A stretch of 41,453 nt of DNA, taken from assembly GCA_026994195.1 (NCBI GenBank), contig JALWRH010000105.1, positions 1 to 41,453 of the forward strand. The letters run 5' to 3'. How positions within the stretch are numbered: the stretch's first letter is position 1; every line of letters begins with the position of its first letter. This DNA is from Sedimenticola sp. (GTDB lineage: Bacteria; Pseudomonadota; Gammaproteobacteria; Chromatiales; Chromatiaceae). The notes beneath the pieces were generated by a model. That model searched no databases, was not told where the DNA came from, and was given only the letters and a program-made list of their open reading frames with translations. The position numbers and the translations under genes were made by a program. Below, one piece after another: positions 1 to 7,051 of the stretch.

Positions 1-420
1 ATCATAGAACACCGACTCGGTCATGCGGTCATGCAGCAGGTCCGCTGCCCGGGCCAGTTCCTCGCTGCTCAGTTCACTGTCGAGATAGAAAACCACCCCA
101 CGCTCGATACGCTCGACATTCTGCAGGCCACAGTTGTGAGCAATATCCGTCGCCTTGGACGACCAGGGCGATATGGTGCCGGGTCTGGGCGTGACCAGCA
201 GCAACTGCCCCTCGGGTTCATGGCTGGCCAGAGCCGGGCCATAGCGCAGTATGCGGTCCAGAACCGCCTGTTCTTCTTGGGAAAGTTCTTCAAATAATTC
301 AACAAGATGAATATATTCCGCATACAGGGAAACGGGCTTGCCAAGGATACTGGCAAGTCTGCTGGTGAGCTTTTCCAGACGGAAATCGGAATACGCCGGC
401 GCGCCGCGCAACTTGAGCAT
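1..420 (-). CDS. purL: Phosphoribosylformylglycinamidine synthase, N-terminal part (cut by window edge)
   Basis: This is the first 140 codons of PurL, which makes phosphoribosylformylglycinamidine from FGAR, glutamine and ATP in purine synthesis. The reading frame starts at ATG 420-418 and stays open to base 1. It begins MLKLRGAPAYSDFRLEKL and contains ALASHEPEGQLLLVTPRP, then GTISPWSSKATDIAHNCGL and ERGVVFYLD, which closely match the N-terminal PurS-like domain of the roughly 1300-residue single-chain PurL of Gammaproteobacteria. GAGG lies 7 bases before the ATG. The rest of the gene lies outside the window. It is separated from tcdA by 94 bases that hold its own putative promoter. Family assignment is very secure. 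Confidence 0.96.
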   Translation of the reverse strand, partial: MLKLRGAPAYSDFRLEKLTSRLASILGKPVSLYAEYIHLVELFEELSQEEQAVLDRILRYGPALASHEPEGQLLLVTPRPGTISPWSSKATDIAHNCGLQNVERIERGVVFYLDSELSSEELARAADLLHDRMTESVFYD

Positions 421-440
421 TTCAGGCCCTCGGTCAGAGA

Positions 441-488
441 TGGATTCAGCAGGGACAATGATACCCTGAATCCAGGCGCAGCGGACAA
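441..488 (-). promoter_or_regulatory. Putative purL promoter with inverted repeat over the -10
   Basis: On the minus strand TTGTCC (488-483) and TATCAT (463-458) form a -35/-10 pair with a long 19-base spacer upstream of purL. A perfect 9-base inverted repeat, TGGATTCAG (441-449) and CTGAATCCA (466-474), brackets the -10. It could be an operator or a 5' hairpin in the leader. It does not resemble the E. coli PurR box. Promoter strength and role are inferred. Confidence 0.35.
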
Positions 489-514
489 CCGCCAGCGGGC
501 TTTTTGCGGGAAAA

Positions 515-1270
515 TCAGCCGGCAAGCTTCCTCAGCACATGCGCGGCAGCTGCCATGCCGAACCCCGCAGTCACCGGTGTGCAGGAACCCAGGCCCCCGC
601 AATTCAATCCGCCAGCCGGAACCTTCCCGCAGGCTGGCGCTATTTCCTCATGCCTCACCAGGGGTTCATCCGACCAGACCGCCGGCACGCCAAAAGCCCG
701 TCTGGGATTGCGGGGAAATCCGTGCCGCTGGCGCAACTCCCTGCGCACCTTGGCCAACAGCGGGTCCTGTTCCGTGTGCTTCAGGTCTGATACCCGGATG
801 CGGCAGGGATCCACCTGCCCTCCGGCTCCCCCCACAGTGACCAAAGGTATTCGCTGCTTTCTGCAATGGCTGATCAGGGCCGTCTTGATGCGGAAGCTGT
901 CGATACAGTCGATGACAAAATCATACTCGGCAGTGATCAGGCCGGAGACATTCTCCACTGTGACGAAATCATCCACCAGGCGGCACTGGCAGGAAGGATT
1001 GATATCCGCCACCCGCGCAGCCATGACTTCTATCTTGGAAGCGCCCAGGGTGGAGTCCAGGGCGGGCAGCTGGCGGTTGATATTGGATTCCGCCACATGA
1101 TCCATATCGATGAGGGTCAGCTCACCAATGGCGCTGCGCGCCAGGGCGTCCACAGCCCAGGAACCCACCCCGCCAATGCCAATAATGCAGACCCGGGCAC
1201 GGCGAAAGCGCTCCAGAGCCTCCTGACCATACAGGCGGGCCAGGCCGCCAAATCGCCGTTGAAAATCCAC
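515..1270 (-). CDS. tcdA: tRNA threonylcarbamoyladenosine dehydratase (ThiF/E1-like)
   Basis: TcdA (CsdL) uses ATP to cyclise t6A at position 37 of ANN-decoding tRNAs to ct6A. The protein has the E1-like Rossmann motif IIGIGGVGSWAVDALARS, then TLIDMDHV, VDDFVTVENV, DFVIDCIDSFRIK and VTVGGAGGQVDP, matching E. coli CsdL almost throughout. The open frame runs up to 1402, but the upstream residues have no family counterpart. I chose GTG 1270-1268, giving 251 residues beginning VDFQRRFGG, because AGGA lies 9 bases before it and E. coli CsdL aligns from that point. It is divergent from selD, so two tRNA-modification transcription units leave the same intergenic region. The next gene on the same strand is purL. 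Confidence 0.93.
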   Translation of the reverse strand: MDFQRRFGGLARLYGQEALERFRRARVCIIGIGGVGSWAVDALARSAIGELTLIDMDHVAESNINRQLPALDSTLGASKIEVMAARVADINPSCQCRLVDDFVTVENVSGLITAEYDFVIDCIDSFRIKTALISHCRKQRIPLVTVGGAGGQVDPCRIRVSDLKHTEQDPLLAKVRRELRQRHGFPRNPRRAFGVPAVWSDEPLVRHEEIAPACGKVPAGGLNCGGLGSCTPVTAGFGMAAAAHVLRKLAG

Positions 1271-1282
1271 CAGACCGGTTCC

Positions 1283-1293
1283 TGTTATATAAT
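1283..1293 (+). promoter_or_regulatory. Putative extended -10 promoter for selD-mnmH
   Basis: TGT followed by TATATA (1283-1291) fits an extended -10, with a predicted start near 1298. TATAAT also occurs at 1288-1293. No good -35 lies at normal spacing (TTGAAA at 1259 is 23 bases away from that TATAAT). On the minus strand TTACAT-N17-TATATA is also present, but its start point would fall inside the tcdA ribosome-binding site, so I do not call it for tcdA. Confidence 0.3.
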
Positions 1294-1337
1294 ATGTTGT
1301 TTTTTTGAATGTAATTGGACAGGCATTATATCCGAAC

Positions 1338-2372
1338 ATGGATAACATACGATTGACAGAATACAGCCACGGCTCCGGCTGCGGCTGCAAGATCGCCCCC
1401 AAGCTGCTGGACGAAATCCTCCAGGGTCATGTCCACATGCTGCCGGATCCACGCCTGCTGGTAGGCAACCAGAGCCGTGACGACGCTGCCGTCTATGACC
1501 TGGGAGACGGACGCTCAGTGGTCTCCACCACGGATTTCTTCATGCCCATTGTGGATGACCCTTTCGAATTTGGCCGTATTGCCGCCACCAATGCCATCAG
1601 CGACATCTACGCCATGGGAGGCACGCCACTCATGGCCATAGCCATCTTCGGCTGGCCCATCGACAAGCTCAGCGCCGAGGTGGGACAACGGGTCGTGGAC
1701 GGCGGGCGCCAGACCTGCAAGGATGCCGGCATTCCTCTCGCCGGGGGGCACTCCATCGATTCCCCGGAACCCATATTCGGCCTGGCTGTCACCGGCATCG
1801 TGGAAAATGACCGTCTCAAGCGCAACGACCAGGCTACCCCGGGATGTAAACTCTACCTGACCAAACCCATCGGTATAGGCATTCTCACCACCGCGCAGAA
1901 ACAGAAGAAACTGGCACCGGAACACCAGCGCATCGCCCCGGACACCATGTGCCAACTGAACAGCATCGGTACAGAGCTGGCCGCCCTGCCCGGCGTGACC
2001 GCCATGACAGACGTTACCGGCTTTGGCCTGGCCGGGCACCTGCTGGAGATCTGCCGCGGCAGCAACGTCTCTGCCCGGGTGGAATTCGACCGAATCCCCT
2101 TGCTGCCCCATGTTCAGGACTATCTGAACCGGGGCTGTTCCCCCGGCGGCGCCCGGCGTAACTTCGAAAGTTACGGGGAACAGATCGCCCCCATGGAAGA
2201 ACGGCAACAGCAAATACTCTGCGATCCCCAGACTTCCGGCGGCTTGCTGGTCGCGGTAAATGAGGAAGGGGAAAAAGACTTTCTTGCCGTGATCCGGGCA
2301 GCCGGACTGGATCTTGCTCCCCTGGGATCCCTGCACGAACCCCGCAACGACCACCGTATCCAGGTTATCTGA
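1338..2372 (+). CDS. selD: Selenide, water dikinase (selenophosphate synthase)
   Basis: SelD makes selenophosphate from selenide and ATP, the selenium donor for selenocysteine and 2-selenouridine. The chosen start ([18 protein letters not shown], 344 residues) aligns with E. coli SelD. The frame also offers ATG 1305, which adds 11 residues with no homologue. The catalytic position is cysteine (C15, in GSGCGCK, with K18), not selenocysteine. Other hallmarks are [45 protein letters not shown] and [13 protein letters not shown]. Its stop overlaps the mnmH start by one base (TGATG), indicating translational coupling. No selA or selB is visible here, so the only local selenium use is tRNA modification. 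Confidence 0.96.
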   Translation: MDNIRLTEYSHGSGCGCKIAPKLLDEILQGHVHMLPDPRLLVGNQSRDDAAVYDLGDGRSVVSTTDFFMPIVDDPFEFGRIAATNAISDIYAMGGTPLMAIAIFGWPIDKLSAEVGQRVVDGGRQTCKDAGIPLAGGHSIDSPEPIFGLAVTGIVENDRLKRNDQATPGCKLYLTKPIGIGILTTAQKQKKLAPEHQRIAPDTMCQLNSIGTELAALPGVTAMTDVTGFGLAGHLLEICRGSNVSARVEFDRIPLLPHVQDYLNRGCSPGGARRNFESYGEQIAPMEERQQQILCDPQTSGGLLVAVNEEGEKDFLAVIRAAGLDLAPLGSLHEPRNDHRIQVI

Positions 2373-3460
2373 TGGAACTGCCGGAAATCAGCGATTTCAG
2401 GAAACTGTTTCTCAAAGACACTCCCCTGCTGGACGTGCGCGCTCCCGTGGAGTTCTCTGCCGGCGCTTTTCCCTACACGGAAAATCTGCCCCTGCTGGAG
2501 GACGAGGAACGTCATCTCATCGGCATTCGCTACAAAGAAAATGGTCAGGAAGCCGCCATCGAGCTGGGACGTGAACTTATCGACGGGCAACCCAAAGTGG
2601 AACGTACCAAGGCATGGAAAGCATTCGTGGATCGGCATCCTGGGGGCGCGCTCTACTGTTTTCGTGGCGGCATGCGCTCTAAAATCGCCCAGGAATGGAT
2701 ATATGAAGCCACGGGCATTGCCTATCCCCGTATCAAAGGCGGCTACAAGGCTTTGCGTAATTTCCTTCTGGAGGAAATCGAGGTCTCCTGCCAGGAAATC
2801 AATCCCATCATTCTTGGGGGTCGCACGGGTGCCGGAAAGACTCTGGTTCTGCATGAACTGGCCAACAGCATCGACCTGGAAGGCCTCGCCTGGCATCGCG
2901 GTTCTGCTTTTGGGCGCCACGCCACCCCCCAACCTACACAAATCGATTTCGAGAACCGCCTGTCCATCGAACTGATAAAACACCGGGCAGCAGCTCATAC
3001 GCAGCTGGTGCTGGAAGATGAAAGCAAGGCCGTGGGATCCCGCCACCTGCCTCCTATTCTTTACGAGACGATGTCTGCAAGTCCCCTGGTCATGCTCGAT
3101 GTATCTCTGGAAGAACGCATACACAATTCCATTCAGGAATATGTCATTGAAGCCCTGCAGGAATATCAGAAACTGTATGGGGAAGAAACGGGTTTTGACA
3201 AGTGGTCGGAATATGCAACAGAAAGCCTGCAGAAAATCCGCAAACGCCTGGGAGGCGTGCGTTACAAAGAAATGAACGACAAGCTACAGCATGCCATTCA
3301 GGTGCTGCGCAAAACAGGAAAAGCTGACACCCATGCCGACTGGATATCACAACTTCTTACCGACTATTATGATCCCATGTATGACTATCAGCTGGCCAAG
3401 AAGTCCCATCGCATCATCTACTCGGGAAACAGGAAACAGGTTGAAGAATATCTCCGATAG
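2372..3460 (+). CDS. mnmH: tRNA 2-selenouridine synthase
   Basis: MnmH (SelU, YbbB) replaces sulfur with selenium at the wobble uridine of tRNA Lys, Glu and Gln, using selenophosphate and a geranylated intermediate. The 362-residue protein has an N-terminal rhodanese domain with the active cysteine C96 in LYCFRGGMRS, then a P-loop domain with GGRTGAGKT at about residues 149-157. LEDESKAVGSRHLP also matches the family. It overlaps selD by one base, so enzyme and selenium donor are co-expressed. Length and domain order are normal. About 300 bases of non-coding DNA follow. Confidence 0.96.
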   Translation: MELPEISDFRKLFLKDTPLLDVRAPVEFSAGAFPYTENLPLLEDEERHLIGIRYKENGQEAAIELGRELIDGQPKVERTKAWKAFVDRHPGGALYCFRGGMRSKIAQEWIYEATGIAYPRIKGGYKALRNFLLEEIEVSCQEINPIILGGRTGAGKTLVLHELANSIDLEGLAWHRGSAFGRHATPQPTQIDFENRLSIELIKHRAAAHTQLVLEDESKAVGSRHLPPILYETMSASPLVMLDVSLEERIHNSIQEYVIEALQEYQKLYGEETGFDKWSEYATESLQKIRKRLGGVRYKEMNDKLQHAIQVLRKTGKADTHADWISQLLTDYYDPMYDYQLAKKSHRIIYSGNRKQVEEYLR

Positions 3461-3581
3461 CCGACCGTATTTCCCATAACAGAAGAAGCCGAAACGAGCA
3501 TTTCTGTTTCCTGCATTGAGGAAACGCTTGAGCAACGTGCGAATCTGTAACCTACACACAGGCTCCTTGGTCACTCTTTAT

Positions 3582-3608
3582 TTGTTCATATCAATGCTAT
3601 ATGAACAA
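3582..3608. repeat. Perfect 10-base inverted repeat, 7-base loop
   Basis: TTGTTCATAT (3582-3591) and ATATGAACAA (3599-3608) are perfect reverse complements around CAATGCT. There is no T tract, so a terminator is unlikely. It lies in the 307-base gap between mnmH and the winged-helix gene, about 54 bases upstream of a good promoter, and may be an operator. GCTCCTTGG also occurs twice nearby (3562-3570 and 3613-3621). Nothing else gene-like is seen in 3461-3767. Confidence 0.45.
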
Positions 3609-3661
3609 CTCCAGCTCCTTGGCGTGGAATATCAAGAATATTGACATACAAAATATACTCA

Positions 3662-3757
3662 TTGATAAACAGTTGACAATACATTATATTTCTGACGTCT
3701 ACATCCAACAAAAGGATTTCTGCAGAGTGATGTACTTAACATATTGATATTGTCAAC
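3662..3757 (+). promoter_or_regulatory. Promoter of the winged-helix gene with a GTTGACAAT/ATTGTCAAC operator-like pair
   Basis: TTGATA (3662-3667) and TATATT (3685-3690) are separated by 17 bases, a good sigma-70 arrangement with a predicted start near 3697. A perfect 9-base inverted pair lies across it: GTTGACAAT (3672-3680) in the spacer and ATTGTCAAC (3749-3757) just before the ribosome-binding site. The pair could be two binding sites joined by looping, for example for autoregulation by the DNA-binding protein encoded next. The promoter is supported by sequence. The operator role is inferred. Confidence 0.5.
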
Positions 3758-3767
3758 GAGGAACAAC

Positions 3768-4211
3768 ATGGCCAAGAAAAAAGTATCCGCACGCAGCAAG
3801 AAAGTTGATTCATTGTCTTCTTCAGAACTCTACAAACTGGCAAAACAACGTGAGCAGGAAGAAATGAAGAAAATGCTGGAAGCCAACAAGGAAAAGCTGA
3901 AGGCATTGCGTGATAAACGCCGTGCTCTCGTTGCTGCTCACCGCAAGGAACTGAACAAGATCGACCGGGAAATTGCACGCTTGGACGGCAAATCCACCAC
4001 AAGAAAGAAAGGCAGATCCCGTAGTGGCAGCATTACTGATGCCGTTGTGGAAATCATCGGAAAATCCGGAAAGATCTCCACCACTGATCTCAAGGCAGCA
4101 CTCAAGAAAAAAGGCATTGTGGCGGGCAACCTCTCCCAAACCCTCGCCTATCTGAAACGTCAGGGCCGCGTAACCTCGCCTTCAAGAGCCATCTACACAT
4201 TGACCAAATAA
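3768..4211 (+). CDS. Small basic coiled-coil plus winged-helix DNA-binding protein
   Basis: The 147-residue protein starts MAKKKVSARSKK at ATG 3768, preceded by GAGGAAC. An in-frame upstream start at 3744 lacks a ribosome site. Residues 1-15 are lysine and arginine rich. About 20-80 form a charged coiled coil (KLAKQREQEEMKKMLEANKE onwards). A basic linker KSTTRKKGRSRSG follows. Residues about 90-147 read as a winged helix (ITDAVVEIIGKSGKISTTDL, then LSQTLAYLKRQGRV and AIYTLTK). This resembles a nucleoid-associated or regulatory architecture, with dimerisation by the coil and DNA binding by the C-terminus. I do not recognise a named family. The upstream inverted repeats suggest it may regulate itself. 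Confidence 0.75.
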   Translation: MAKKKVSARSKKVDSLSSSELYKLAKQREQEEMKKMLEANKEKLKALRDKRRALVAAHRKELNKIDREIARLDGKSTTRKKGRSRSGSITDAVVEIIGKSGKISTTDLKAALKKKGIVAGNLSQTLAYLKRQGRVTSPSRAIYTLTK

Positions 4212-4269
4212 GGGTTTTAATCTCTGGCAAAGCCTGATCAGGTAGATCATGGCTCAGGGCGGCTCGAAA

Positions 4270-4308
4270 CAGCCGGGGCTTTTCTGAAGCACCCGGCTGA
4301 TTTATTTG
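4270..4308 (+). terminator. Hairpin terminator after the winged-helix gene
   Basis: CAGCCGGG (4270-4277) pairs with CCCGGCTG (4292-4299). Inside the loop, GCTT and AAGC (4278-4281 and 4287-4290) extend the stem with one bulged base. The tail ATTTATTTG is only moderately T-rich. The rest of 4212-4456 shows no gene. Confidence 0.6.
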
Positions 4309-4456
4309 ACAGGCTGTCGAAAAAGCCTTCTTTTCTCCAACCTGTGCCTGCATAAGAAAGCAGAGTCATTTCTAATGCCGCAAACCATGAAAAACAAAGG
4401 AAGTAAAAAACGTATTTTCCAGTTTCCCGGAGTGCTGGCACGGCTTGACAGGCCAC

Positions 4457-4486
4457 TTGCACAATCAGGGGGTTCCCGTGTATAGT
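4457..4486 (+). promoter_or_regulatory. tRNA-Val promoter
   Basis: TTGCAC (4457-4462), an 18-base spacer and TATAGT (4481-4486) are followed by a GC-rich discriminator (TCGCCCTCGC), typical of stringently controlled stable-RNA promoters. The predicted start near 4493 is 7 bases before the mature tRNA 5' end. Confidence 0.6.
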
Positions 4487-4499
4487 TCGCCCTCGCAAC

Positions 4500-4576
4500 A
4501 GGCGCGTAGCTCAGCTGGTTAGAGCACCACCTTGACATGGTGGGGGTCGGCGGTTCGATTCCGTTCGCGCCTACCA
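4500..4576 (+). tRNA. tRNA-Val (anticodon GAC)
   Basis: This 77-base gene has acceptor stem AGGCGCG paired with CGCGCCT, discriminator A and an encoded CCA. The D arm is GCTCAGCTGGTTAGAGC. The anticodon arm is CCACC-TTGACAT-GGTGG, giving GAC. The T arm has TTCGATT. The anticodon stem-loop is the same as that of the E. coli tRNA-Val with the GAC anticodon. Confidence 0.97.
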
Positions 4577-4585
4577 GATAAAACA

Positions 4586-4617
4586 AGCACTTACGGATCT
4601 TCCGGGGTGCTTTTTTT
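4586..4617 (+). terminator. Rho-independent terminator of tRNA-Val
   Basis: AGCAC (4586-4590) pairs with GTGCT (4607-4611), with an inner CGGA/TCCG pairing (4594-4597 and 4601-4604). A run of T follows from 4611 to 4617. Confidence 0.8.
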
Positions 4618-4688
4618 ATTTCTCTGTACCCATTCCGAAAGCGAAATGCTTTCTGCGTCTCGTGCCTGCCTAAAAAGGCACAACAGTC

Positions 4689-4733
4689 ACTGTCATACAG
4701 ATGACAGTCTCCGATGCAGTAGTCCTATATGGT
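4689..4733 (+). promoter_or_regulatory. Regulon site 1: TGTCA-N6-TGACA palindrome plus -10, upstream of the 113-residue stress protein
   Basis: ACTGTCAT (4689-4696) and ATGACAGT (4701-4708) form a perfect palindrome around ACAG, with core TGTCA-N6-TGACA at 4691-4706. The dyad centre is 4698.5. TATGGT (4728-4733) is a 4/6 match to the -10 and predicts a start near 4740, putting the dyad at about -41.5, as in class II CRP/FNR-activated promoters. No -35 is needed in that arrangement. The downstream gene starts at 4779. Confidence 0.75.
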
Positions 4734-4778
4734 TCAATGTAACTCTCATTGAGCTTTTCAGCTTTTTGTGTGGATCAA

Positions 4779-5120
4779 ATGAAAAAATCCAACTGCTGCA
4801 TTGCTATCTTTCCTGACCATGCCAGTGCTGTGAAGGCTGTTGATCAGCTGCGGAAAAACCACATAGATAACAGCCTTATTTCCCTGGTCGGAAAGGAAAA
4901 GCAATTTGGAACTGTGGGCATCAATGGATTATCAATGTTGAATGAAGACCTGACTCAATTGGGTGTTCAGGAAGGGACTTTGTACTGCTACCAATGCATG
5001 GTGCACAGCGGTTCTTTTCTCGTGGTTGTCTCTGGCAGCCCTGGGCAGGTGGAATCCGCCTGCGATCAGTTGGAAAAGTTTGACCAGGCAGATGTTGCTC
5101 TTCATTTCAACACCCCCTGA
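4779..5120 (+). CDS. Small YflT/DUF1269-like stress protein (tentative)
   Basis: The 113-residue protein begins MKKSNCCIAIFPDHASAVKA. I placed the start at ATG 4779; the frame opens at 4749, but those extra residues look unrelated. The opening pattern, a short hydrophobic strand followed by DHASAVKAVDQLRKNHI and a second strand LISLVGKE, resembles the start of YflT/DUF1269-type stress proteins, in which a helix pairs with two strands. A second strand-helix unit, SFLVVVSGSPGQVESACDQL, lies near the C-terminus. There is no signal peptide or membrane helix, so it should be cytoplasmic. It lies behind a perfect copy of the window's shared palindrome. The family link is tentative and the function unknown. 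Confidence 0.7.
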   Translation: MKKSNCCIAIFPDHASAVKAVDQLRKNHIDNSLISLVGKEKQFGTVGINGLSMLNEDLTQLGVQEGTLYCYQCMVHSGSFLVVVSGSPGQVESACDQLEKFDQADVALHFNTP

Positions 5121-5162
5121 AGGATCACCAGCCCCCAATACCGCCACTCCCTTCTCTCTTGT

Positions 5163-5205
5163 TGTCACCCAAATGACATACAACCCTTTCCCGTCAATCC
5201 AAAAT
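5163..5205 (+). promoter_or_regulatory. Regulon site 2: TGTCA-N6-TGACA plus -10, upstream of the 64-residue protein
   Basis: TGTCA (5163-5167), CCCAAA and TGACA (5174-5178) give a perfect core with the dyad centre at 5170.5. CAAAAT (5200-5205) is a 4/6 match to the -10 and places the start near 5212, with the dyad at about -41.5. The site sits between the two small stress-type genes, so each has its own copy. Confidence 0.7.
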
Positions 5206-5256
5206 AACCCTGAACATACTCTTACAGGTTATCCTACCACTATGGAGACAACGATC

Positions 5257-5451
5257 ATGAGCAAGACCATAACCAAGACTTTCAAATCCCACGAGGCACT
5301 CAGCAATGTAAAAGAAGACCTCATTGCCACGGGTATTGAACAGGAGCAGATTTTTGTGGACAAAGACAAGAATCAGGTCAAGGTCATCATTCCCAAGGAA
5401 GCAGAACCTGAGATTCTTGAGATCCTGAGTCGCCACCAACCCCTGGACTGA
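5257..5451 (+). CDS. 64-residue protein of unknown function
   Basis: The protein starts MSKTITKTFKSHEALSNVKE at ATG 5257, with GGAGA 9-13 bases upstream. The open frame begins at 4963, but most of that extension overlaps the previous gene. The pattern is strand, helix (SHEALSNVKEDLIATGI), strand (IFVDKD), strand (QVKVIIPK) and helix (EPEILEILSRH), consistent with a small ferredoxin-like alpha/beta fold. No catalytic or metal motif is visible. It has its own copy of the shared palindrome and is followed by a strong hairpin, so it is probably a single-gene transcript. I do not recognise a named family. Confidence 0.7.
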   Translation: MSKTITKTFKSHEALSNVKEDLIATGIEQEQIFVDKDKNQVKVIIPKEAEPEILEILSRHQPLD

Positions 5452-5456
5452 GCAGT

Positions 5457-5495
5457 CAGTGCAAAGGCACGCGGGATCGCCTTTGCGCTGGTTTT
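5457..5495 (+). terminator. Strong hairpin between the 64-residue gene and gpmA
   Basis: CAGTGCAAAGGC (5457-5468) pairs with GCCTTTGCGCTG (5479-5490), a 12-base stem with one G-T pair and a 10-base loop, followed by GGTTTTG. It is likely a terminator for the small gene. It ends only 11 bases before the gpmA ATG, where no Shine-Dalgarno sequence is visible, so it could also affect gpmA translation. Confidence 0.6.
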
Positions 5496-5501
5496 GTCCC
5501 C

Positions 5502-6194
5502 ATGAGTCAAGAAGGACAGCTTGTTCTGGTACGGCACGGGCAGTCCGTATGGAACAGGCAGAACCGCTTTACCGGCTGGGTAGATGTATCTCTGAGCCAG
5601 GAAGGGATAGCTGAAGCCTCCAGAACAGGCGAACTGCTGCGCTCCACACGGTTTGACTTGGCTTTTACCTCTTCATTGTTGCGTGCCCAGGACACCCTCT
5701 ATGAGATTTTGAAGCAGAATCGTCACTGCGACCAGTATATACGCATCCATGAAACCAGTAGCGAATGGTATGAACACTTCGTCTCCACCCAGGCTGACCT
5801 GGTAGAACTGAAGATCTACATTTCCGAGAAACTGAACGAACGCTACTATGGCGATCTTCAGGGCAGGAACAAAGATGCCGCCAGGAAAGAATTTGGTGAT
5901 GAGAAGATTCACCTCTGGCGGCGCAGCTACGACATCCCGCCCCCTGGTGGCGAAAGCCTTGAAATGACCGCGCTGCGCGTCATTCCCTATTACCATTCAC
6001 ACATCAGGCCCCATCTCAAAAAAGGCGCTTCAGTATTGGTTTCTGCTCACGGCAATTCCCTGCGTGCGCTCATCATGCACCTGGAACAACTGACCCCGGA
6101 ACAGATATTAGCCTACGAGTGGCCCACGGGATCTCCCCATATCTATCGTTTTGACCGCAATATTCAAATAGTGGACAAGAAAGTGCTCTCTTAA
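5502..6194 (+). CDS. gpmA: 2,3-bisphosphoglycerate-dependent phosphoglycerate mutase, short-lid variant
   Basis: It interconverts 3- and 2-phosphoglycerate in glycolysis and gluconeogenesis in the cytoplasm. The histidine-phosphatase motif LVRHGQSVWN gives the phosphorylated H12. RFTGWVDVSLSQEG, LNERYYGDLQGRNKD and VSAHGNSLRALI (H183) are diagnostic of GpmA. The protein is 230 residues against about 250 in E. coli. It has an insertion of roughly 25 residues before LNERYYG (STQADLVELKIYISEK) and lacks most of the loop after RRSYDIPPP. The start at 5502 has no visible ribosome site and sits directly behind a hairpin. It stands with other central-carbon enzymes in the window. Confidence 0.93.
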   Translation: MSQEGQLVLVRHGQSVWNRQNRFTGWVDVSLSQEGIAEASRTGELLRSTRFDLAFTSSLLRAQDTLYEILKQNRHCDQYIRIHETSSEWYEHFVSTQADLVELKIYISEKLNERYYGDLQGRNKDAARKEFGDEKIHLWRRSYDIPPPGGESLEMTALRVIPYYHSHIRPHLKKGASVLVSAHGNSLRALIMHLEQLTPEQILAYEWPTGSPHIYRFDRNIQIVDKKVLS

Positions 6195-6267
6195 GACCCT
6201 ATATCCATAACCGTTCCCGGCAGGCTATACTTGCTGCTCGGCAAGCCTGAGCCTTTCCTGCAAAACG

Positions 6268-7005
6268 ATGAAGAACAGTCAGCCCCTATACCATACTTAC
6301 CGTGCGCGATTGTCCAAAGCGGCGCTTTTTCAGGGTCTGTCTGCCAATACCCTGGATGACATGCTGTCCCATTTCCGTTTCGAATCCTGGAACAGGGGCT
6401 CTACTCACGACAGCAGCGTTGCTCTGCGCCGCTTCTATGTCATCATAGAAGGACGCATGCAATTGACCCGCATTCACCCCGGGACAGGAAAGCAGATCAC
6501 CATCTCTATTCTCAGCGATGGAGACATGTATGATGTTCTGACCCTGCTGGACGGGCAACTGCATGACATCACCCCCAGTGCCCTGGATGACCTCAAACTG
6601 CTCTCCGCACCCATTGATGAAGTGCGCAACTGGATCCGGGAGCACCCGGATTTCAACAGAAATTTTCTGCCCTATCTGGGAAAACGAATTCGCTGCCGGG
6701 AGGCTCTGGCTACCGACCTGGGTCTGTATGATACACATACCCGATTGGCCAGACTCATACTCCGGCACGTAAATCCACACGATTCTTCTCAGGAAGATTC
6801 GGGTATCGAAGTCAATCTGCTGCGCGGCCTTTCCAATGAAACCCTGGCCCAAATGGTGGGGGCAGCCCGGCAAGTTATCAACAAACACCTCCAGGCCATG
6901 AAAAAGGACGGGATCCTGCACGTCGAGAACCGCCGGCTTATCATTGATGACCTGAACCGGCTGCAACAGGAAGCGCAAGATCTGGAAAATCATCTGTTAG
7001 GATGA
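6268..7005 (+). CDS. Crp/Fnr-type transcription regulator (first paralogue)
   Basis: The 245-residue protein has a cyclic-nucleotide-binding-like barrel at about residues 15-125, a dimerisation helix (about 128-165, with FNRNFLPYLGKRIR) and a C-terminal winged helix (LSNETLAQMVGAARQVINKH) with recognition helix about 199-210. The CRP phosphate-binding Arg-Ser-Ala signature is replaced in the region DVLTLLDGQLHDITPSALDD, and there is no FNR-type N-terminal cysteine cluster, so neither cAMP nor an FNR-like iron-sulfur cluster is likely. TATACT at 6226-6231 could be its -10. It probably forms an operon with the cardiolipin synthase 46 bases downstream. It is paralogous along its whole length to the regulator at 33608-34384 and is a candidate reader of the TGTCA-N6-TGACA sites. 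Confidence 0.92.
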   Translation: MKNSQPLYHTYRARLSKAALFQGLSANTLDDMLSHFRFESWNRGSTHDSSVALRRFYVIIEGRMQLTRIHPGTGKQITISILSDGDMYDVLTLLDGQLHDITPSALDDLKLLSAPIDEVRNWIREHPDFNRNFLPYLGKRIRCREALATDLGLYDTHTRLARLILRHVNPHDSSQEDSGIEVNLLRGLSNETLAQMVGAARQVINKHLQAMKKDGILHVENRRLIIDDLNRLQQEAQDLENHLLG

Positions 7006-7051
7006 GGAAGCTACAGCAAAAACACCGCAGTATCTTCTGCTGAGGCATACG

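Noticed and set aside
69-602. A 177-residue minus-strand frame overlapping purL and tcdA
   Set aside because: It is a shadow frame. The PurL and TcdA frames both show strong family similarity over the same bases.
1286-1314. Minus-strand promoter TTACAT-N17-TATATA for tcdA
   Set aside because: Its predicted start would fall after the tcdA ribosome site, so it cannot make the assigned mRNA leader unless the gene is leaderless.
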